A DNA stretch of 35,033 nucleotides from Longimicrobiales bacterium (GTDB taxonomy: Bacteria; Gemmatimonadota; Gemmatimonadetes; Longimicrobiales; RSA9): positions 1-35,033 of the forward strand of contig DATHUY010000111.1 in assembly GCA_035461765.1 (NCBI GenBank), in the 5' to 3' direction. Every line of letters starts with the position of its first letter. The stretch's first letter is position 1. Below are positions 24,341 to 33,361 of this stretch, piece by piece. The position numbers and the translations under genes are program-made. The notes under the pieces were generated by a model. The model searched no databases, had not been told where the DNA came from, and saw only the letters and a list, made by a program, of their open reading frames with translations.

Positions 24341-24991
24341 ATGTCACGCCAGGAAGTCAATGTGAAGCTGCGATTCGACGGCACCGTCGCCGCGGCTTTC
24401 CCGCTCGCACTGCTGGAGTCCGTCCGCTCTCACGACCGGCCGGGTGAGGTGCTGGAGGACGAGGACCTCACGATCAGCCTGCCGCGCCGTCTCGGCCTCA
24501 CTGGCGTCATCGAAACCCAGATCTTCCGTTACGAGGCGGCGCAGAAGGCCGGCCGCGAGGTACCGCTCGACGAGGTGATGAGTCTGATCCGCCTCGTCAT
24601 GCGCCGTCCGGATTCCGAGCCCATCCTCCGCGAGACCGGGCAGCGGATGGCACGCTGGCACTTCCGCCGCGCACCCGAGATGTGGACGCGCGTGCTGCAC
24701 CGCGCACCCGCTCGCTTCGGCCTGCGTTCGGCACGACGCGCGGCCACGCGCGCGCTCCGCGCCCTGCAGATCGGCAGCTCGATCGAAGCGGCAAAACCGT
24801 TCAGCATCCGCATTCCCGATTGCGCGAGCGCGCGGCTCGAGGAAACCGGCATCGGCTGCACCATGGTCACCGGCCTTCTGGAGGAGCAGTTGCTGCTTTC
24901 GACCGGCAAGCCGCGGCGTGCCCGCCACACGTGTTGCCTGGCCCGCGGCGACAATGCCTGCGAATGGGAGATGATCGAGCCCGAGGGTTAG
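24341..24991 (+). CDS. V4R-like hydrocarbon-binding-type protein (tentative)
   Basis: A 216-residue protein I recognise only in its tail. The C terminus HTCCLARGDNACEWEM has the C-x5-G-D-x2-C-x-(F/W) pattern that closes V4R/4-vinyl reductase domains, which bind small hydrophobic ligands. The first 40 residues (LRFDGTVAAAFPLALLESVRS) and the middle (DEVMSLIRLVMRRPDSEPILRET) are not assigned. It starts divergently from the HIT gene (about 170 bases) and its stop overlaps the stop of the convergent DHH gene by two bases. Confidence 0.55.
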   Translation: MSRQEVNVKLRFDGTVAAAFPLALLESVRSHDRPGEVLEDEDLTISLPRRLGLTGVIETQIFRYEAAQKAGREVPLDEVMSLIRLVMRRPDSEPILRETGQRMARWHFRRAPEMWTRVLHRAPARFGLRSARRAATRALRALQIGSSIEAAKPFSIRIPDCASARLEETGIGCTMVTGLLEEQLLLSTGKPRRARHTCCLARGDNACEWEMIEPEG

Positions 24992-26148
24992 TCGTCCTCG
25001 TCCTCGTCCACGGTCTCGATACCGGCCGCGCGCAGCAGCTTGCCGCGGATCTGCTGATCGAACGCTTCCCACTTCTTCCTGAGCTGATCGGCGTCCGCCG
25101 TACCCTCCAGGAACCCGACCGGGATCTCGAATCCGCCCGCACGGCTGCGGCCGCCGCCGTAATAGCGGCCGCGCGCATCGCTGCCCAGCGCGGACTTGAG
25201 GAAGTTGTCGACGTCGAGCGTCAATTTGCTGGTGCGCACACTGCCGACCACAACCTCGCGGTCGCCCTCCCCGAGGAGAATGCCGTAGACGATGGCGGTA
25301 TGGACGTTCTCTTCCGTCTGGAGGAAGTCCGTGGCCTGCGGGATGGCATCGCGATCGGCCTGGCGCAGGTAGCCCACGCCCGCTATCGAATAGCCACCGA
25401 TCACCAGCCGGTCGGTGAGCGCGACCCGGATCACATCCATCGTTCCGCGTGAACGCTGCACACGCAGAATCGCATTCAGCAGCTCCTGGTCCGCGAACCG
25501 GCTCAGATAGGCACCGGCCGCATACTCCTCCGGACCTGCGCGGATGAAGCCATTCGTTTCGCTGCGTAGTGCGTGCACGAGTGCGGTTGCAAGATGCGCG
25601 TGCAGCGTGCTCGTCTCATCCAGCGTCAGGACCTCGCCGCTGCGCAGGTAATCCGTGAAGATGGTGGCGGCGGCACCGATCGGACGGATGTCCGTATACT
25701 GCGCCTCCAGCAGTCCCTGCGGAGCGTGATGATCGATGATCGCAATCGTCGGAACGCGCGCCCTCTGCAGCCGGTCGGTCAGCCGGGTCGTTGTCCCCTG
25801 ATTGTCAATGAACACCGCACCATCGTACTGATCGAGCGGGATGGAGTCCGTCACCCTCGTAAGCTCGATGTCGAGCAGGTGCACGAGCGCGAGGTTCTCC
25901 TGGTGACTGATCCGGCCCTCGTAGAGTATTTCGACGCCGATGTCGAACGTACCGGCCATCAGCTGATAGGCGAACGCGCCCGCGATCGCGTCGGGGTCCG
26001 GGAAATCCTGGAGCGCGACGCAGTGTCGCTCGTCGCGGTGTGTGCGCAGGAAGTTGCAGAACGCGCGTGCCTGGTCGGCATCGTTGAAGTGCACGAGCTC
26101 GCCTGACGAGGTGAGCGGCACGGTCTGGCGCAGCACGGGCTCCGCCAT
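24988..26148 (-). CDS. DHH-family phosphoesterase (NrnA/RecJ-like)
   Basis: A 386-residue DHH/DHHA1 phosphoesterase. Metal-binding motifs are FPDPDAIAGA (motif I), VFIDNQG (motif II) and IDHHAPQG (the DHH motif), and the DHHA1 RNA-binding signature is YYGGGRSRAGGFEIP. Relatives degrade short RNAs or pAp, or cyclic dinucleotides (GdpP/NrnA types); no transmembrane or PAS part is present, so an NrnA-like nano-RNase/pAp phosphatase role is most likely. An acidic C-terminal tail (DEDEDD) ends the protein. It begins 4 bases before the stop of ftsH on the same strand, so the two may be co-transcribed. Confidence 0.88.
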   Translation of the reverse strand: MAEPVLRQTVPLTSSGELVHFNDADQARAFCNFLRTHRDERHCVALQDFPDPDAIAGAFAYQLMAGTFDIGVEILYEGRISHQENLALVHLLDIELTRVTDSIPLDQYDGAVFIDNQGTTTRLTDRLQRARVPTIAIIDHHAPQGLLEAQYTDIRPIGAAATIFTDYLRSGEVLTLDETSTLHAHLATALVHALRSETNGFIRAGPEEYAAGAYLSRFADQELLNAILRVQRSRGTMDVIRVALTDRLVIGGYSIAGVGYLRQADRDAIPQATDFLQTEENVHTAIVYGILLGEGDREVVVGSVRTSKLTLDVDNFLKSALGSDARGRYYGGGRSRAGGFEIPVGFLEGTADADQLRKKWEAFDQQIRGKLLRAAGIETVDEDEDD

Positions 26149-26152
26149 GGCT

Positions 26153-28108
26153 CTACTCCGGCGTCGTCACGGGCACGTGGCCGACTTCCGGCCGCGCGCC
26201 GTCACCGTGGACGTTTGCAGGCACACCCATGAGCTCGCGCAGCTCGGCCCGCTCTACCACTTCCTTCTCGAGCAGCATGCGTGCAAGCTGCTCGAGTATC
26301 GCACGGTCCTTCTTGAGGACCTCGATGGCGCGATTGTATCCCTCGACGAGCAGGCGCTGAATCTCGGCATCGATGATCTGTGCCGTCGCCTCGCTGTAGT
26401 CGGCCCGTCCGTTCCCATCCTGCTCGAGGAACGTGCCCTGCCGCCGCATCAGATTCACGGGCCCGATGCGCGATGACATGCCGAGCTCGGCGACCATGCG
26501 CCGCGCGATGTCCGTCGCGCGCTCCAGATCATTGCCCGCGCCCGTCGAGATCTCGCCGAACACCACCTCCTCGGCGGCACGCCCAGCGAGCAGTACGGCG
26601 ATGCGGTCGTACAGCTCCGGTCGCTGGATCAGGTAGCGCTCGTCCGTCGGCAGCTGCTGTGTATAGCCGAGTGCCGCCACGCCACGCGGGATGATGGAGA
26701 TCTTGTGCACCGGGTCAGCATGCTCCGCACGCTCCGCCACGATTGCGTGGCCGGCCTCGTGGTATGCGACGATCTCGCGTTCGGTGTCGTGAACGAGACG
26801 GTTCTTCTTTTCGAGCCCGGCGATGATGCGATCGATCGCATGCTCGATGTCCACCATCTCGACCTCGTCCTTGTCATCACGCGCCGCCAGCAGCGCCGCC
26901 TCGTTCAGCAGGTTGGCCAGGTCCGCGCCGACGAAGCCGGGCGTGCGTCGCGCCACGGTGAGCAGCTCGACGTCTCCGCCCAGCTTGATCTGTGCGGAGT
27001 GAACGGCCAGGATCGCGAGCCGGCCCGCCATGTCCGGCCGGTCCACTACCACCTGCCGGTCGAAACGGCCGGGCCGCAGGAGCGCCTGGTCCAGGATCTC
27101 GGGACGGTTCGTCGCGCCCATGATGATCACGCCGGTGCGCGGATCGAAGCCGTCCATCTCGACAAGCAGCTGGTTCAGCGTCTGTTCCCGTTCGTCGTGA
27201 CCGCCCATCGGGCCGCCGCCGCCGCGCTGCTTGCCGAGCGCGTCCAGCTCATCGATGAACACGATGCACGGCGCGCGCTGCTTCGCCTGCTCGAACAGGT
27301 CGCGCACACGCGCCGCGCCCACACCGACGAACATCTCCACGAACTCCGACCCGCTGATCGAAAAGAACGTCACATCCGCTTCGCCCGCCACGGCGCGCGC
27401 AAGCAGCGTCTTGCCCGTGCCGGGCGGTCCGACCAGCAGCACGCCTTTCGGGATCTTCGCACCGAGCCGCGCGAACTTGTCCGGCGTCTTCAGGAACTCG
27501 ACGACTTCGACGAGCTCCTGCTTGGCCTCATCCGCGCCTGCGACGTCGCCGAACGTGACGCCCGTCCCTTCCTCGCCCATGATGCGCGCGCGATTCTTCC
27601 CCACCGTCATCACGCTCTGCGCGGGGTTGATGCGTCGCATCATCCAGATCCAGAACAGGATCAGCAGCCCCAGCGGCAGCAGCCAGCCGAGCAGCTGCGT
27701 GAAGACGCCGGCACGCGTGAACTCGTGCTCTGTCCCTGTCGATTCCAGCAGCGGGATGAGTTCGTCGTCGCCCTGCGGCGCGACCGTGGTCGTCCACACG
27801 TCGGGCGCACCGGCCGATACGAGGCTGTCGTTCGGCTCCGCCCGCATCTGCTGCGGACCGATCACCACACGCTCGATCTGGCCGGCCGCGATGCGCGCCT
27901 TCAGCTCGCTGTACGGCAGCCGCTCGGACGTGCCCTGGCCGAGCATGTAGTTCAGGCCCAGTACGAACGCCACCACAAGGAAGAAATAGAGCAGCGAAAA
28001 ACGCGTCCGCCGGTCCTGCATGACCGGCGGACTGCCGCGACGGCGGTCGTTCTTCCGACGATCGCTGCGGCGGCGGTCCTCCGCCTGACTGCGCCGTTCG
28101 TCTTTCAT
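26153..28108 (-). CDS. ftsH: ATP-dependent zinc metalloprotease FtsH
   Basis: A 651-residue membrane AAA+ protease that removes misassembled membrane proteins and short-lived regulators. Two membrane helices (about 37-53 and 137-157) flank a periplasmic domain; then Walker A GPPGTGKT (227-234), Walker [11 protein letters not shown], the second region of homology [21 protein letters not shown] and the zinc motif HEAGH (450-454). The first 36 residues are an unusual cytoplasmic extension made largely of Arg and Asp ([13 protein letters not shown]), longer than the few residues typical before helix 1. The ATG at 28108 starts this extension; no strong ribosome site is visible. It is divergent from the dehydratase gene with 78 bases between. 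Confidence 0.95.
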   Translation of the reverse strand: MKDERRSQAEDRRRSDRRKNDRRRGSPPVMQDRRTRFSLLYFFLVVAFVLGLNYMLGQGTSERLPYSELKARIAAGQIERVVIGPQQMRAEPNDSLVSAGAPDVWTTTVAPQGDDELIPLLESTGTEHEFTRAGVFTQLLGWLLPLGLLILFWIWMMRRINPAQSVMTVGKNRARIMGEEGTGVTFGDVAGADEAKQELVEVVEFLKTPDKFARLGAKIPKGVLLVGPPGTGKTLLARAVAGEADVTFFSISGSEFVEMFVGVGAARVRDLFEQAKQRAPCIVFIDELDALGKQRGGGGPMGGHDEREQTLNQLLVEMDGFDPRTGVIIMGATNRPEILDQALLRPGRFDRQVVVDRPDMAGRLAILAVHSAQIKLGGDVELLTVARRTPGFVGADLANLLNEAALLAARDDKDEVEMVDIEHAIDRIIAGLEKKNRLVHDTEREIVAYHEAGHAIVAERAEHADPVHKISIIPRGVAALGYTQQLPTDERYLIQRPELYDRIAVLLAGRAAEEVVFGEISTGAGNDLERATDIARRMVAELGMSSRIGPVNLMRRQGTFLEQDGNGRADYSEATAQIIDAEIQRLLVEGYNRAIEVLKKDRAILEQLARMLLEKEVVERAELRELMGVPANVHGDGARPEVGHVPVTTPE

Positions 28109-28186
28109 GGGCGCCAGAGGGGGCAAGGATTGTACCGATTGGCCGCCTCTGGCACGGTGCACCGTTCCTGCCGTACCATTCCCGCC

Positions 28187-29140
28187 ATGATCGATATTCA
28201 GGACATCCGGCGCGCGCAGCGGCGGCTGGCGGGACACGTGCACCGCACGCCCGTGCTGGGCTCGCGTACACTGAGCGACCGTATCGGCGCGACCGCGCAC
28301 CTCAAAGTCGAGGCGTTCCAGCGCACGGGCTCGTTCAAGGTGCGCGGCGTACTGAACCGTCTGGCGCAGCTGTCACCTGACGAGCGCGAACGCGGCCTGG
28401 TGACGGTATCGGCGGGGAACCACGCCCAGGCCGTAGCGTATGGCGCGGCACGGGAAGGAGTACGCGCGGTTGTGGTGATGCCGGAACATGCGTCGCCGGC
28501 CAAGGTCGACGCCTGCCGCGAGTACGGCGCCGAAGTGGTGCTGCACGGCGACGTATTCGCCGCCTTCGGGCGCATGGAGGAGCTGCGCGTAGAGCACGGT
28601 TACACGCTGGTGCACCCGTTCGACGATATCCACGTCATCGCCGGACAGGGCACGGTCGGCGCCGAGCTGTGCGAGGACCTGCCGGACGTCGATGTGGTGG
28701 TCGTGCCCGTCGGAGGCGGCGGCCTGCTCTCGGGCGTCGCGACGGCCGTGCGTGCGCAGCGTCCGCGCGCGCGCATCATCGGCGTCGAGCCCACGGGCGC
28801 ACCGGCCGTCCGCCGCGCACTGGATGCGGGCGAGCCAGTGCGTCTCGAGCGCGTCGACACGATCGCGGACGGCCTGGGCGCGCCGATGACCGGACCGAAT
28901 GTGCTCGAACACGTGCGCGCCCTGGTGGACGATGTCGTTGCCGTGGGCGATGACAGCATTGCCGACGGCCTGAGGTTCCTGCTCGAGCGCTGCAAGCTGC
29001 TCGTCGAGCCTGCCGGCGCGGCGGCGGTTGCCGCATTGATGGACGGCACCGTGCAGGTACCTCCGCGCGCACGTGTCGCCGCGATACTGAGCGGCGGGAA
29101 CATCGACCTCCCGCGTCTGCGCACACTCCTCCCTTCATGA
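28187..29140 (+). CDS. Threonine/serine dehydratase (PLP)
   Basis: A 317-residue fold-type II PLP enzyme of the threonine dehydratase/serine racemase group, without an ACT domain, hence a catabolic or serine-type member. The Schiff-base Lys51 lies in RTGSFKVRG; the phosphate loop is [19 protein letters not shown] is the Asn loop. It eliminates water from Thr or Ser via reactive enamine intermediates. The ATG at 28187 is chosen because the frame upstream is only open DNA opposite ftsH. It overlaps the RidA-family gene by ATGA, a coupling that fits enamine clearance. Confidence 0.92.
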   Translation: MIDIQDIRRAQRRLAGHVHRTPVLGSRTLSDRIGATAHLKVEAFQRTGSFKVRGVLNRLAQLSPDERERGLVTVSAGNHAQAVAYGAAREGVRAVVVMPEHASPAKVDACREYGAEVVLHGDVFAAFGRMEELRVEHGYTLVHPFDDIHVIAGQGTVGAELCEDLPDVDVVVVPVGGGGLLSGVATAVRAQRPRARIIGVEPTGAPAVRRALDAGEPVRLERVDTIADGLGAPMTGPNVLEHVRALVDDVVAVGDDSIADGLRFLLERCKLLVEPAGAAAVAALMDGTVQVPPRARVAAILSGGNIDLPRLRTLLPS

Positions 29141-29607
29141 GAGCTGCCATGAGAACCGTCAGCCGCGTAGCATTGCCCGTTATCCTCTGCGCCCTTGCGA
29201 CCGCGTGTGCGAGCGCCGACCCGGCCGCGCGCGCGGTCATTGCACCAGCAGGCACGTCCACGCTCGCGCCGTACTCCCCGGGCGTACGCGCTGCCGGTCT
29301 CGTGTTCCTCTCCGGTCAGATCGGGCTGCGGCCCGGCACCCGCGAGCTCGCGGCTGGAGGCGTGGCGGGAGAGACCGAGCAGGCACTCGAGAACGTCCGT
29401 ACCGTGCTGGCGGCAGCGGGACTCGCACCGCGCGATGTCGTGAAATGCACCGTGTTCCTCGCTGACATGCGCGATTACGATGCGATGAACGCCGTATACG
29501 GTCGCTTCTTCGATTCTGCGCCGCCCGCGCGCTCCGCCATCGGCGTCAACGGACTGCCGCTCGGAGCACGGGTCGAGATCGAATGCATCGCGAGGGCCCG
29601 CGCGTGA
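29137..29607 (+). CDS. RidA-family protein with lipoprotein signal
   Basis: A 156-residue RidA/YjgF domain preceded by an export signal: a basic start, hydrophobic helix (VALPVILCALATAC) and a candidate lipobox ending at Cys24. The RidA part has LVFLSGQIG, ALENVRTVLAAAGL, VVKCTVFLADM and the catalytic-arginine block PPARSAIGV with closing RVEIECIA. Cytosolic RidA hydrolyses 2-aminoacrylate/2-aminocrotonate made by threonine/serine dehydratases, and the dehydratase is the preceding, overlapping gene; yet the signal suggests this one is exported. Start at 29137 (ATGA overlap) or the Met at 29149. Confidence 0.85.
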   Translation: MRAAMRTVSRVALPVILCALATACASADPAARAVIAPAGTSTLAPYSPGVRAAGLVFLSGQIGLRPGTRELAAGGVAGETEQALENVRTVLAAAGLAPRDVVKCTVFLADMRDYDAMNAVYGRFFDSAPPARSAIGVNGLPLGARVEIECIARARA

Positions 29608-30254
29608 ACCTGCAGTTCGCCATACTTGCGTTCACCTCGCTGCTCGCCATTGTCAATCCGCTCGGAGCGATCCCGCTCTTCGTCGCACTGACGGCGCAGT
29701 ATCCGCGCGATCAGCGGCGCGCGACACTGCGTCGTGCGATCATTACGGGGTTTGGCGTGCTGTTCGTGTTCGCACTCGCCGGCACTTACATCCTCGAATT
29801 CTTCGGAATCACGCGGCAGGCGTTCCAGGTAGCGGGCGGTATCCTGTTCTTCGCGGTCGGCTGGGACATGCTGCAGGCGCGGCGGTCGCGCGTGAAGACG
29901 ACGGAGGAGGAGGAGAGCGAGAGCACGCATCGTGAGGATGTCGGCATCATTCCGCTCGGCCTGCCGACCCTCGCGGGCCCGGGCGCGATCACGACCGTGA
30001 TCGCGCTCAACGGCCAGGCCCAGTCGGTGCTCGACTCCGCCTCTGTCTATGTGGCCATTGTGCTCGTGCTCGCGATCTGCTGGATCACGCTTGCAGCCGC
30101 ACCCATGCTCACACGACGCATGGGGCAGACCGGCATGAACGTGATGACCCGCCTGATGGGTCTGCTCGTCATGGTGATAGGTGCACAGTTCGTCATAAAC
30201 GGCGCGACCACGGTGGTGCTCGACATCATCGGCCGCGCCCGCGTACCCCTCTGA
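29604..30254 (+). CDS. MarC-family integral membrane protein
   Basis: A 216-residue membrane protein with about six helices and the MarC/UPF0056 signatures AIVNPLGAIPLF and GLPTLAGPGAITTVI. The charged loop between (EEEESESTHRED) is cytoplasmic. Family function is unresolved; early links to multiple-antibiotic resistance were not upheld. GTG at 29604 (GTGA overlap with the RidA stop) starts right at the first helix, preferred over an ATG at 29583 that adds a charged lead. Confidence 0.9.
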   Translation: MNLQFAILAFTSLLAIVNPLGAIPLFVALTAQYPRDQRRATLRRAIITGFGVLFVFALAGTYILEFFGITRQAFQVAGGILFFAVGWDMLQARRSRVKTTEEEESESTHREDVGIIPLGLPTLAGPGAITTVIALNGQAQSVLDSASVYVAIVLVLAICWITLAAAPMLTRRMGQTGMNVMTRLMGLLVMVIGAQFVINGATTVVLDIIGRARVPL

Positions 30255-30271
30255 TTACCGAACTCGACAGC

Positions 30272-32449
30272 ATGAACGACAGTTACCCTGTAACCGAAGT
30301 CCCGCGCCGTGCGCACCGCACGCTCATCGCGATACTCGCTGCAGCCATGGCGACGGGATGCTCCTTCCTGAATCCGCCGCCGCCCCCGCCCCCTGCACCT
30401 GTCGAGCCGGCGGTCACTGCGCCGCTCGTGAACACGGGGCGTGTCGAGCTGTTGTGGGACACGTACGGCGTGCCGCATATCATCGCGCAGGACGCCGCAG
30501 CGCTGCTGTACGGCATGGGCTGGGCACAGATGCGCAGCCACGGCGACCTGCTGCTACGGCTGTACGGGCAGGCGCGCGGCCGTGCTGCGGAATACTGGGG
30601 GGCGGATTTCGTCGAGTCCGACATGTGGGTGCGAACGAACGGTGTGCCGGGCCGCGCCGCCGAGTGGCTGGAGGCGCAGCCGCCGCACATGCGCGCGTAT
30701 CTCGACGCGTTCGTGTCCGGCCTCAATGCATACGCCGCGCAGCACCCGGATTCGCTGAGCGCCGAGATGCGACGCGCGCTTCCCGTGCAGCCGGCGGACG
30801 TGCTGGCTCATCAGCAGCGCGTACTCAACTTCACGTTCGTCGCCAATCCCGGCCTCGCACTCGGCGCCCGCCGCGCGCTCGGGGTGCCGGGCTCCAACGC
30901 CTGGGCGATCGCGCCCGCTCGTACGGATGCGCGCAACACGATGCTGCTGGCCAATCCGCACCTGCCGTGGGATGACCTGTTCACGTGGTACGAAGCACAC
31001 CTGGTCGCGCCGGAACTGGACGCGTATGGCGCGACGCTCGTGGGCCTGCCCATGCTGACCATCGCGTTCAATCCTCATCTCGGCTGGACGCATACCGTCA
31101 ACACGATAGACGGGGCAGACCTCTTCGAGCTCCAGACGAACGGAGACTACTACCTGTTCGATGGCGAGATGCGCGGGATGACCGTGAGCGATCAGGTACT
31201 CCGTGTCAGGCAGCCGAACGGCACTCTCGCGGATCAGCCGCTGCGCGTCCGCAGCTCCGTGCACGGCCCGATCATCGCCGGCGCGGGCAACCGCGCGATC
31301 GCTCTCAGTGTCACCGGCCTCGACGCGCCGCACCTGATGCAGCAGTACTGGGACATGATGCGCGCGCGCGACCTGACAGAATTCGAGATGGCCATGACGC
31401 GGCTCCAGCTGCCGATGTTCACGACCATATACGCTGACCGCGCCGGCAACATCATGCACCTGTTCAACGGCCGCGTCCCCGCTCGCCCGCGGCGCGAGTG
31501 GGAGTACTGGCAGGGTGTGGTGCCGGGTGACTCGTCGGCGACAATGTGGCGCGGGACGCATGGCTATCTCGCCCTGCCGCGCATCCTGAACCCTGCCAGC
31601 GGCTGGGTGCACAACTCGAACGATCCGCCGTGGACGGGGACGCTGCCGATGCCGCTCAACCCGGAATTCTTCCCCTCGTACATGGCGCCGCGCCCGTCCA
31701 TGTCGTTCCGTGCGCAGCGCTCCGCGCGCATGCTCGAGGAGGATTCGCGGGTGACGTTCGAGGAGCTGGTCTCATACAAGCACTCGACGCGCATGGAGGC
31801 CGCCGACCATTTCCTGCTCGACCTGATCGCCGCCGCCCGCCAGTCGACGAACGCCGATGCACGCGCGGCCGCCGAAGTGTTGGAACAGTGGGATCGCAGT
31901 GCGGACGCAGGCAGCCGTGGCGCTGTCCTGTTCGTGAACTACTACCGCGCGCTTCGGCGTGAGCAGTGGCCGTCCGGCACTCCATGGGAGATTCCCTGGA
32001 CCGCCCGCGCGCCGCTCGCCACGCCGGACGGACTCTCCGATCCGCGGCGCGCCGTTGCGCTGCTCGGCGATGTCGCGCAGCGCGTGCGCGCGCTGTACGG
32101 CTCACTCAATGTTGCATGGGGCGACGTGTACCGCCTGCGGCGAGATGGGCTCGATCTGCCGGCGAACGGCGGCCCGGACGCGACCGGAGTGTTCAGGGTG
32201 ACGGAATTCCAGCCGGTTCCCGGCGACAGCACGAAGTTCATGGCGACGTCCGGCGACTCGTACGTGCTGGCACTCGAATTTTCGACGCCGCTTCGTGCCC
32301 GCTCACTGCTCAGCTACGGCAACGCCAGCCAGGCGGGCTCGCCGCACCGCACCGATCAGCTCGAGCTGTACGCCGGGAAAGAGCTCAAGCCGGTGTGGCT
32401 CACGCGCGAGGAGATCATGGCAAATCTCAAGGCGCGCGAGGCGTTCTGA
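30272..32449 (+). CDS. Penicillin acylase (Ntn-hydrolase) family lipoprotein
   Basis: A 725-residue precursor of the penicillin amidase/acyl-homoserine-lactone acylase family. After a signal with lipobox ending at Cys30 (AMATGC) and a run of seven prolines comes the alpha chain (YGVPHIIAQD, GMGWAQMRSHGDLLL), the autocatalytic cleavage site with nucleophile Ser208 in GVPGSNAWAIAP, then the beta chain with HLPWDDLFTWYEAHL, GLPMLTIAFNPHLGWTHTVN and GWVHNSNDPPW. Such enzymes hydrolyse amide bonds of acylated amines, lactone signals or beta-lactams; the substrate cannot be read from sequence. It follows the MarC gene by 17 bases and closes the operon that starts with the dehydratase. Confidence 0.92.
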   Translation: MNDSYPVTEVPRRAHRTLIAILAAAMATGCSFLNPPPPPPPAPVEPAVTAPLVNTGRVELLWDTYGVPHIIAQDAAALLYGMGWAQMRSHGDLLLRLYGQARGRAAEYWGADFVESDMWVRTNGVPGRAAEWLEAQPPHMRAYLDAFVSGLNAYAAQHPDSLSAEMRRALPVQPADVLAHQQRVLNFTFVANPGLALGARRALGVPGSNAWAIAPARTDARNTMLLANPHLPWDDLFTWYEAHLVAPELDAYGATLVGLPMLTIAFNPHLGWTHTVNTIDGADLFELQTNGDYYLFDGEMRGMTVSDQVLRVRQPNGTLADQPLRVRSSVHGPIIAGAGNRAIALSVTGLDAPHLMQQYWDMMRARDLTEFEMAMTRLQLPMFTTIYADRAGNIMHLFNGRVPARPRREWEYWQGVVPGDSSATMWRGTHGYLALPRILNPASGWVHNSNDPPWTGTLPMPLNPEFFPSYMAPRPSMSFRAQRSARMLEEDSRVTFEELVSYKHSTRMEAADHFLLDLIAAARQSTNADARAAAEVLEQWDRSADAGSRGAVLFVNYYRALRREQWPSGTPWEIPWTARAPLATPDGLSDPRRAVALLGDVAQRVRALYGSLNVAWGDVYRLRRDGLDLPANGGPDATGVFRVTEFQPVPGDSTKFMATSGDSYVLALEFSTPLRARSLLSYGNASQAGSPHRTDQLELYAGKELKPVWLTREEIMANLKAREAF

Positions 32450-32476
32450 CGGAGGCAGCCGATGCGACACCACCGT

Positions 32477-32681
32477 GCGGCACAGTCGGACGCGGCACCC
32501 GTTCTGCAGGTTGGCCCGTCGCGCCATGGTAACGCGCACCGCGGCATCCTGACGGGGCGGCTGCATCCGCGTCCGTCACGGTCCAGCCCGGCGCCAACCC
32601 GTGGCGGACCGGGCGCCCGGCAGACGCGGCATGGCTGAATGCGTCAATCTGCAGAACGGGTGCCGCGTCCGACTGTGCCGC
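32477..32681. mobile_element. Palindromic element with 33-bp perfect arms
   Basis: Arms 32477-32509 and 32649-32681 are exact inverted copies of 33 bases (left arm starts GCGGCACAGTCGGACG, ends CGTTCTGCAG). Inward sequence keeps partial symmetry (TTG...GCCATG on both sides) and CCGT-c-ACGG (32573-32581) sits near the centre, so the 205-bp element is a long imperfect palindrome without its own gene. It differs in sequence from the element at 17187-17354. It supplies the last codons and stop of the adjacent methyltransferase. No clear target duplication is visible. Confidence 0.8.
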
Positions 32682-33318
32682 GGCCGAATCGGTAGACCCG
32701 CGCCTCTCTCCGCGTGACCCCTTCCAGGTCCTGCGGCACCTCGATATCGTACGATGCCATCCGTTCCATGCCGGTATCCTCGAAATAGGTTCTGCCGGCA
32801 TCGGCAACGAGCACGAGCGCCTGATTCGCGACCGCGCGCTGCAGCACTGCACGCTGCCGCGGCGCTTCCCGTCGCTCGTAGGCCAGGTCGCTGCACAGCA
32901 CGACATCGTAGTCGTCCACCAGCGCCGGCGTCTCGCAGATGTCGTCCTCGAGTGTGGAGACGGCCAGACTCTGCGCCCGCGCGGCGATGTCCACGACAAG
33001 CAGTGCCCACGGGTCGATGTCGTTCGCCGTCACGGACGCCGCGCCTGCCCGTGCGGCCGCCAGTGCCGTCACTCCGCCGCCCGCACCGAAATCGAGGACC
33101 CTCTGCCCGCGCACGAGCCCGGGATCGTCGAGCAGCACGCGCGCGAGCGCGCAACCGCCCGGCCACGCGTATGCCCAGAACGGAGCCGCGAGCGGCTGTC
33201 CGGCCAGACGCTCGGCCGCCTCCCAGATGTCGATGAGTGCACGGGCCTGATGAGCGAGGACTTCCGGGCACAGCGGGACGGGAGCGAGCGGCGCGTGGTC
33301 GGCGAGAAGCCGTTCCAT
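32644..33318 (-). CDS. Class I SAM-dependent methyltransferase (ETFB-lysine/nicotinamide N-methyltransferase-like)
   Basis: A 224-residue methyltransferase. PFWAYAWPGGCALARVLL followed by VLDFGAGGGVTALAAARAGA (motif I) and VTANDIDPWA (motif II) match the family of ETF-beta lysine and related protein methyltransferases, as does the SDLAYERR post-motif. The ATG at 33318 is the first start after the stop of the CAP gene; a start at 33411 would overlap that gene by 50 bases. The C-terminal residues VGRGTRSAD and the stop lie inside the palindromic element, so the native C terminus may have been replaced. Target unknown. Confidence 0.82.
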   Translation of the reverse strand: MERLLADHAPLAPVPLCPEVLAHQARALIDIWEAAERLAGQPLAAPFWAYAWPGGCALARVLLDDPGLVRGQRVLDFGAGGGVTALAAARAGAASVTANDIDPWALLVVDIAARAQSLAVSTLEDDICETPALVDDYDVVLCSDLAYERREAPRQRAVLQRAVANQALVLVADAGRTYFEDTGMERMASYDIEVPQDLEGVTRREARVYRFGRGTVGRGTRSAD

Positions 33319-33361
33319 CGTGGCACGCGACGGTGCCGGGTTGCGTGGATCGTTCAGCGGG

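Noticed and set aside
26705-28186. Very long plus-strand frame opposite ftsH, in phase with the threonine dehydratase
   Set aside because: It mirrors ftsH codons; the product is His/Arg/Gln-rich with no domain, and the dehydratase fold begins cleanly at 28187.
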